A DNA stretch of 33,980 nt from UBA9653 sp014859835 (GTDB taxonomy: Archaea; Thermoplasmatota; Thermoplasmata; UBA10834): positions 1-33,980 of the forward strand of contig JACZKW010000057.1 in the NCBI GenBank assembly GCA_014859835.1. The letters run 5' to 3'. The position numbers and the translations under genes were made by a program. The notes beneath the pieces are model-generated. The model did not search any database. It was not told the DNA's origin and saw only the letters and a list, made by a program, of their open reading frames with translations. Every line of letters begins with the position of its first letter. Position 1 is the first letter of the stretch. This document shows, in pieces, positions 29,582 to 33,980 of this stretch.

Positions 29582-32500
29582 CTACACGCCGTAGGCGCGA
29601 CCTTTGACCAACCAGAGATCCACGAGGTTGCCCGTGTCCTTGACGAGGAATCCTGAAACATACTCCCTTGACACTCCCTCCAGATAGACCCCGAATTCAA
29701 CGGCCCAATTGCCCCATGATCGACCCACCAACCTGCCCAATGCCGGAATGTTGGGAGCGATCGATACGACCATCGTGAGCCTGTTCTCCAAAGCGCTCGC
29801 AACCCCCAGGACCTTCAGCATCTTGGGCGTGCCTATCTCGAACAGTAGCTCGAACCGGACATACAGACCAGAGAAGAAGCTCGATGGAAATTGAGGATAT
29901 GCGATGGGATTGCTCGCCCTCCCAAGGTTCACAACGAATGTCGCGAAGGTATGGATGAGCCATCGAAGCACATCCACGATCGCGTCTCCCGTCACCACAA
30001 AAGAGGTCCTGAACCCGAATCCAGCGGACCCGCTGGCATCGCTCAGGGTCACCTCGATGTATATGATGACCTCATGGATCACCTCGTTCACTATGGAGAG
30101 CAGGTTCTCGATGAAGTGAGATAGGATGCGCTTGCCCAGGAGCGTTACGAAATCCAGAGATGCTGATACCTCGGACAACTTCGTCTCTTCGAACGCTTCC
30201 TTGAATGCTTTGAAGAGAGCCTTCGCTATGAAATCCGACGTGGAGAGCAGCACGGATGCGCCGTTCGAATCACCCTTGGTCTCATCACGAAGCTGCCATT
30301 TGGGGCCACCGTCCCATGAACGCTGATGTGTCCGTGCATCATTCGCGCTGTCGCTCAGCGTAGGTGTGACATCGACGATCTTGCCCTCTGAATCCCGGAG
30401 TATCAGAGAGTCGCCGTCATTGAACGGGTCCCCGGAATAGCCGTTGTCTATGGACGTCTGTGAGAATGTGAAGACCATGAGGCCGTTCGCCGGTATGGTA
30501 CCGGATATCGGCAGCTCCGTGCTCATGCCATGAGCGGTCTCGATCACCCAACCATCCACGCACCGAGATTCCGCCAGCGGGTTGTACAGCTCCACCCATT
30601 CGCGTCCGGAGTCATCGCCCTGAGGGTTCGCCTCGAACTCGTTGACCACGACATCCGTCGGGAAAGGCGGAGAGTACTTCAATCGTAAACCTGCCTCGAT
30701 CGAGGCGGACATACCCAGAACAGGTATGGGTATGTTGGACAGGAAGAGCCCTGCACCTGGAAAGTCTGATGTCGATACCTCGGCGATCTCATATGGCTCA
30801 GCTTCTGGGATCACGAGGTCCATGGCCCACGTCTCCGCTCTGCAATGGACCTCCACGAACCTCCTCAGGATGATCATGAGAGGATCGACGACGACCTCGA
30901 CAGTGGCATGCTTCAGGGATAATGTCCCATTGACGACCACATCGAACCTGCCGTCGGATAGTCTGGCGATCCTGAACCCGAATGATATTCCAGGACCGAA
31001 CCGGTCCGTGCATACGATGATCCTTACCAGGTCCTGGGACTTTTTGTAGAGGAGATCCGGGAGATTGGTGCGTACGATTATCGTGAAGCCATACATCGTG
31101 ATCCGCAGCTCCACTGTCCCAACAAGGTCGATGAACAGTTTGACGGCTTTCGCCAGAGCAGAATCGGCGAACTTCTGGATGTATTCCTGAAGTAGCTCGA
31201 CCATCGATTGCGTTGCCTTTGCAACCAATGAGAGGACCCGCGTTGCATACCCCGCGAGCGTCTCGAACGCATCCTGGAAGAATGTGAATAGTCGCTCCAT
31301 ACCGTCCTTGATCCATCCGACAAGGGGTTCGATCGTGGACCATAGTATCTCATAGAACTTCCTTGCCGCGTTGATGGCATCCGTCAAAGCGGTGTTAGTT
31401 GGATTGTAGTCCACGCCCTCCAAAGGCCATGACGATTGGACCATGACCGGGACGCATATGTCCACTAGTATCTGCATTCGAGAACTCTCATCACCGCAGA
31501 TCAAGGAGAGAAGAGAACAGCTCTCGGACGATAGTTCAATCTCCACGAGACCCTTTGCGGAGACCAGCCATTGGGTAGAGTAGGGAGTGGCGGACGCATT
31601 GGACAGCGAAGTCATGTGTGTGTTCGGATAGTCCTGTTCGGTACGATCATAATCCCATGGCCGCTTCACCTGGACCAAAATATCATCCGTGGGGAACAAC
31701 TGCTCGATAGAGGAGTACCCGATCGATGGATCGTATGGTACCTCGGTGAGCGGTGGAAGACCTCCTTGGACCACGATCGAGAGACTCTCGTTCAAGACGG
31801 ACGATATCCCATCAGCAGCCTCGCGTTCGCCATCCCAGAACTCGAATGGAGTAACCAGGTCCACATAGACCGATCGTTTGTACGAGGAGATACGACTCTG
31901 AGCCAAAGTGGCATCCGCCATGCACTCGATCTGCGCCTCCAGGAGAGTCGCGATTCCGGGGATGCTCCCGGCACCGTATGCGAGCAACGATGCGAATGTA
32001 TCTACCAGCGGACCAGCGAAACCATCGTCTGCCTGCTTGATGGACCGATCGAACGCAGACCCGAAGCACTCGACGTAGAGGGAACATAGAGAATCGTAAC
32101 TCCCTGAGGCGGATGCGGACACCCCCCATTCGTCATCGTACCTCACATCGTGCTCGACGATCTCCTCTAGCTGCTGACGAACGGACACACCCAGATCAGG
32201 TATGTACGCATATCGGGCGCTGTCGAGTACCACGGATGCGATATTGGAGCACATCTCCGTCCTAAGATCCTCGGGGAATATGCTCGACTCATGATCTCCG
32301 ATGAAATCGATGAAGCGATCAACTAGCTTGTACTGGGTGCTGTAAAACGGCAATGAGCTGGCTGCAATCATGATTGCTTCAGGGTCGGTACATACGGTGA
32401 CATCGCTTGCATGGTCGGCCATCAATGAGAACATGTCCTCTCCGTCCATTGGATCGACCGAACAGCTGCTAATATCCATGGACGACGCGGAGGCGAGGTC

Positions 32501-33980
32501 GAAAGCTAACCTCTCGACGCAATCATACATAAGATCCTTGATCTCCCCTTGGCACTCCTTGAAGACGGGATAGAACTCCGCCCACAAATCGGATTCCAGG
32601 AGGTTGTATTCCGGGACGTCAGCATCTGCCAAGATACCTCCCACCCAGACGGGATAGAGATTGCCAGAGACATCTTCGACATAGTATACTCTCTCGGGAA
32701 CTATAACGAAGAAATCACAGTCGCATGAAAATGTCTCGGAGTAGAGCAGCGGGGAGTAATCGACGATTGCAAGGCTGCGCTCCATCCACGAACGGACAGA
32801 ATCAGCGGAATCGTCCTCCCCGGTCAGGAACTCCATCACGTCGTCGATGGTGTTGGATATCGATTCTAGCACCTCGTCCGCCACGTTGAACAGCCCCAGG
32901 AACCCGAAATAATCCATGTACTTGACCACCAGCATGTCCGCGATGCCAGCAATGGCCTGTGCCATCACGATTGCCGGGTCCAGCCGGAGTTCTCTCAAGC
33001 CGAGGAACCAAAGGAACAGCTCTGCGGGATCGAGCGAGCACCCCGAGCACGATAGCAGGGCGAGCAGGCCGAGCATGCTACCCCCGCAGGCATCGACCAC
33101 CTCCGAGGAAAATGCTCCATCGATTGACCGGAACAGTCTTGCCTGCTCCAGAAGCAGCGCGACAGCCACCGCGCGGTACACATCATGCTCCGTGAGGATC
33201 ATGTCGGTTGTCGAACCGTTAGAGTACAATGGCACGCCGAACCCATCGAGGACTCTAAACTGGGACAGCGTCGTCAACATGTACGTCACCATCTTCCCGA
33301 TGTCCGAGTACTCTCCGGAGGACGCCTGCTCGAATGCCCGCAACTTGGATTCGAGGAATGGCAGTGCCGATAGCAGAGGTTTCTCGAAGCACTCATCTCT
33401 AGCTAGGGTGCAATCGTCAGTCTGAATCGAGACCGAGAAAGTCCCCAGGGCAACATAGTAAGGATTCACAGTACGTTCACCGATGGAATCGTCCGATGGG
33501 GCGGGAAGGGCATCGTACTCCATCGACTGGCCGTCAATCGTGACTTCGGTCGCCTTTCCATCATCTGCCGACAAGAGGTCCAAAGTCCTCTTCTCGGCAA
33601 AGAATAGGGATCCGGACCAGTTATGGACTTCGATGTTGAATGCGCCTCGATCACGAGGGAACGAATCGACGATGTATGTCTCGACCGTACAAGAATATTC
33701 CTCGGAGATCAGGGTGTCATTCACCGGATATTCGTCCCACCTCGAAAGGAGTTCGTTGGCCTTGGTTGAAGCAAATAATCCCAATTCAATGGTTACCTCG
33801 AATATGGCTGCATCCATCGATCGTATCATTTCGAGCCTTCGCTCGTCGGATAGGCGATCGATCTCCCTGTTCGCGATATAGAGACCCGATGCCGTTGATG
33901 CAAGAAGGATCACGACCGCGATTACTGAGAACGATATCTGAGCAGAGCTATCCCTCGTTAGTCGATGGGGCTCTCCGGTG
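29582..33980 (-). CDS. Giant secreted protein with a lamin-tail domain (5' end outside window)
   Basis: The frame is open to the window edge, so the gene is partial. From GTG 33913, 1443 codons are read, but the frame continues upstream (RDSSAQISFSVIAVVILLAS), which looks like a type IV pilin/class III export signal: a charged stretch, then Q-I-S and a long hydrophobic core. The real start is thus beyond 33980. The protein is acidic, with many Cys (for example LLSCSGCSLD, SCDCDFFV), fitting an exported disulfide-rich protein. A lamin-tail domain lies at about 1085-1200 of the GTG numbering: VVVNEFEANPQGDD, REWVELYNP, DGWVIETAHGM, DGDSLILRDSEGKIVD. Coiled-coil-like helices precede it. The function is unknown; perhaps a cell-surface or adhesion protein. 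Confidence 0.72.
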   Translation of the reverse strand, partial: TGEPHRLTRDSSAQISFSVIAVVILLASTASGLYIANREIDRLSDERRLEMIRSMDAAIFEVTIELGLFASTKANELLSRWDEYPVNDTLISEEYSCTVETYIVDSFPRDRGAFNIEVHNWSGSLFFAEKRTLDLLSADDGKATEVTIDGQSMEYDALPAPSDDSIGERTVNPYYVALGTFSVSIQTDDCTLARDECFEKPLLSALPFLESKLRAFEQASSGEYSDIGKMVTYMLTTLSQFRVLDGFGVPLYSNGSTTDMILTEHDVYRAVAVALLLEQARLFRSIDGAFSSEVVDACGGSMLGLLALLSCSGCSLDPAELFLWFLGLRELRLDPAIVMAQAIAGIADMLVVKYMDYFGFLGLFNVADEVLESISNTIDDVMEFLTGEDDSADSVRSWMERSLAIVDYSPLLYSETFSCDCDFFVIVPERVYYVEDVSGNLYPVWVGGILADADVPEYNLLESDLWAEFYPVFKECQGEIKDLMYDCVERLAFDLASASSMDISSCSVDPMDGEDMFSLMADHASDVTVCTDPEAIMIAASSLPFYSTQYKLVDRFIDFIGDHESSIFPEDLRTEMCSNIASVVLDSARYAYIPDLGVSVRQQLEEIVEHDVRYDDEWGVSASASGSYDSLCSLYVECFGSAFDRSIKQADDGFAGPLVDTFASLLAYGAGSIPGIATLLEAQIECMADATLAQSRISSYKRSVYVDLVTPFEFWDGEREAADGISSVLNESLSIVVQGGLPPLTEVPYDPSIGYSSIEQLFPTDDILVQVKRPWDYDRTEQDYPNTHMTSLSNASATPYSTQWLVSAKGLVEIELSSESCSLLSLICGDESSRMQILVDICVPVMVQSSWPLEGVDYNPTNTALTDAINAARKFYEILWSTIEPLVGWIKDGMERLFTFFQDAFETLAGYATRVLSLVAKATQSMVELLQEYIQKFADSALAKAVKLFIDLVGTVELRITMYGFTIIVRTNLPDLLYKKSQDLVRIIVCTDRFGPGISFGFRIARLSDGRFDVVVNGTLSLKHATVEVVVDPLMIILRRFVEVHCRAETWAMDLVIPEAEPYEIAEVSTSDFPGAGLFLSNIPIPVLGMSASIEAGLRLKYSPPFPTDVVVNEFEANPQGDDSGREWVELYNPLAESRCVDGWVIETAHGMSTELPISGTIPANGLMVFTFSQTSIDNGYSGDPFNDGDSLILRDSEGKIVDVTPTLSDSANDARTHQRSWDGGPKWQLRDETKGDSNGASVLLSTSDFIAKALFKAFKEAFEETKLSEVSASLDFVTLLGKRILSHFIENLLSIVNEVIHEVIIYIEVTLSDASGSAGFGFRTSFVVTGDAIVDVLRWLIHTFATFVVNLGRASNPIAYPQFPSSFFSGLYVRFELLFEIGTPKMLKVLGVASALENRLTMVVSIAPNIPALGRLVGRSWGNWAVEFGVYLEGVSREYVSGFLVKDTGNLVDLWLVKGRAYGV

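Noticed and set aside
31571..32089. 172-codon plus-strand frame inside the giant gene
   Set aside because: Antisense shadow; composition is explained by the acidic, Ser-rich minus-strand protein.

Overview
This window is a gene-dense stretch of an archaeal chromosome, most likely from the Thermoplasmata side of the Euryarchaeota. The evidence is an archaeal threonyl-tRNA synthetase with the archaeal editing domain, Dph2, ribosomal protein L10e, RNase P component 4, a preQ0/archaeosine gene set, a DUF835 protein, archaeal TATA boxes and several near-leaderless genes. A homologue of the methanogenesis marker MtxX points to a methanogen or a relative of one. The lineage is an inference; no rRNA gene is present.

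Left part (1-8141): the tail of an Asp/Asn-family class II aminoacyl-tRNA synthetase faces homoserine kinase (thrB, minus). Divergent from thrB is a tight operon: thrC, homoserine dehydrogenase, aspartokinase, ilvD, and then probably a seven-helix DUF835 membrane protein. This covers aspartate to threonine and joins it to branched-chain synthesis through ilvD. Next comes a secreted clostripain-like (C11) cysteine peptidase (8302-9507).

Centre (9589-15233): pheA (minus) and a leuA-leuC-leuD-leuB operon (plus) diverge from a shared region with one bidirectional TATA element. Between that promoter and leuA lies the most striking signal of the window. It is a 19-codon leader ORF with a good Shine-Dalgarno site that encodes MAQESKIQLILPLGLLILA (six Leu, three Ile). 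Its last Ile-Leu codons form the 5' arm of a hairpin that is followed directly by six T residues, just ahead of the leuA ribosome-binding site. This is the layout of a bacterial leu attenuator, placed in an archaeal operon.

Right of that (15276-19687): a helical hypothetical (minus) diverges from an unknown 483-residue protein with winged-helix-like segments. A small winged-helix regulator follows, behind a 301-bp spacer with phased ATAAG repeats and an inverted repeat. The motif is shared with the divergent promoter near 15813-15860. An ACT-domain protein is then coupled to a CorA-type transporter that has GMD in place of GMN.

Translation block (19797-27963): thrS; on the minus strand dph2, the mtxX-like gene, queD, queC and queE; rpl10e (minus); the RNase P component 4 and YhbY/CRM genes (plus); and serS (plus). 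The end (28098-33980) holds a small hypothetical, a CPA2 cation/proton antiporter (minus) and a giant secreted protein with a lamin-tail domain (minus), whose 5' end lies beyond the window. I saw no rRNA, tRNA, CRISPR array, insertion sequence or phage gene.
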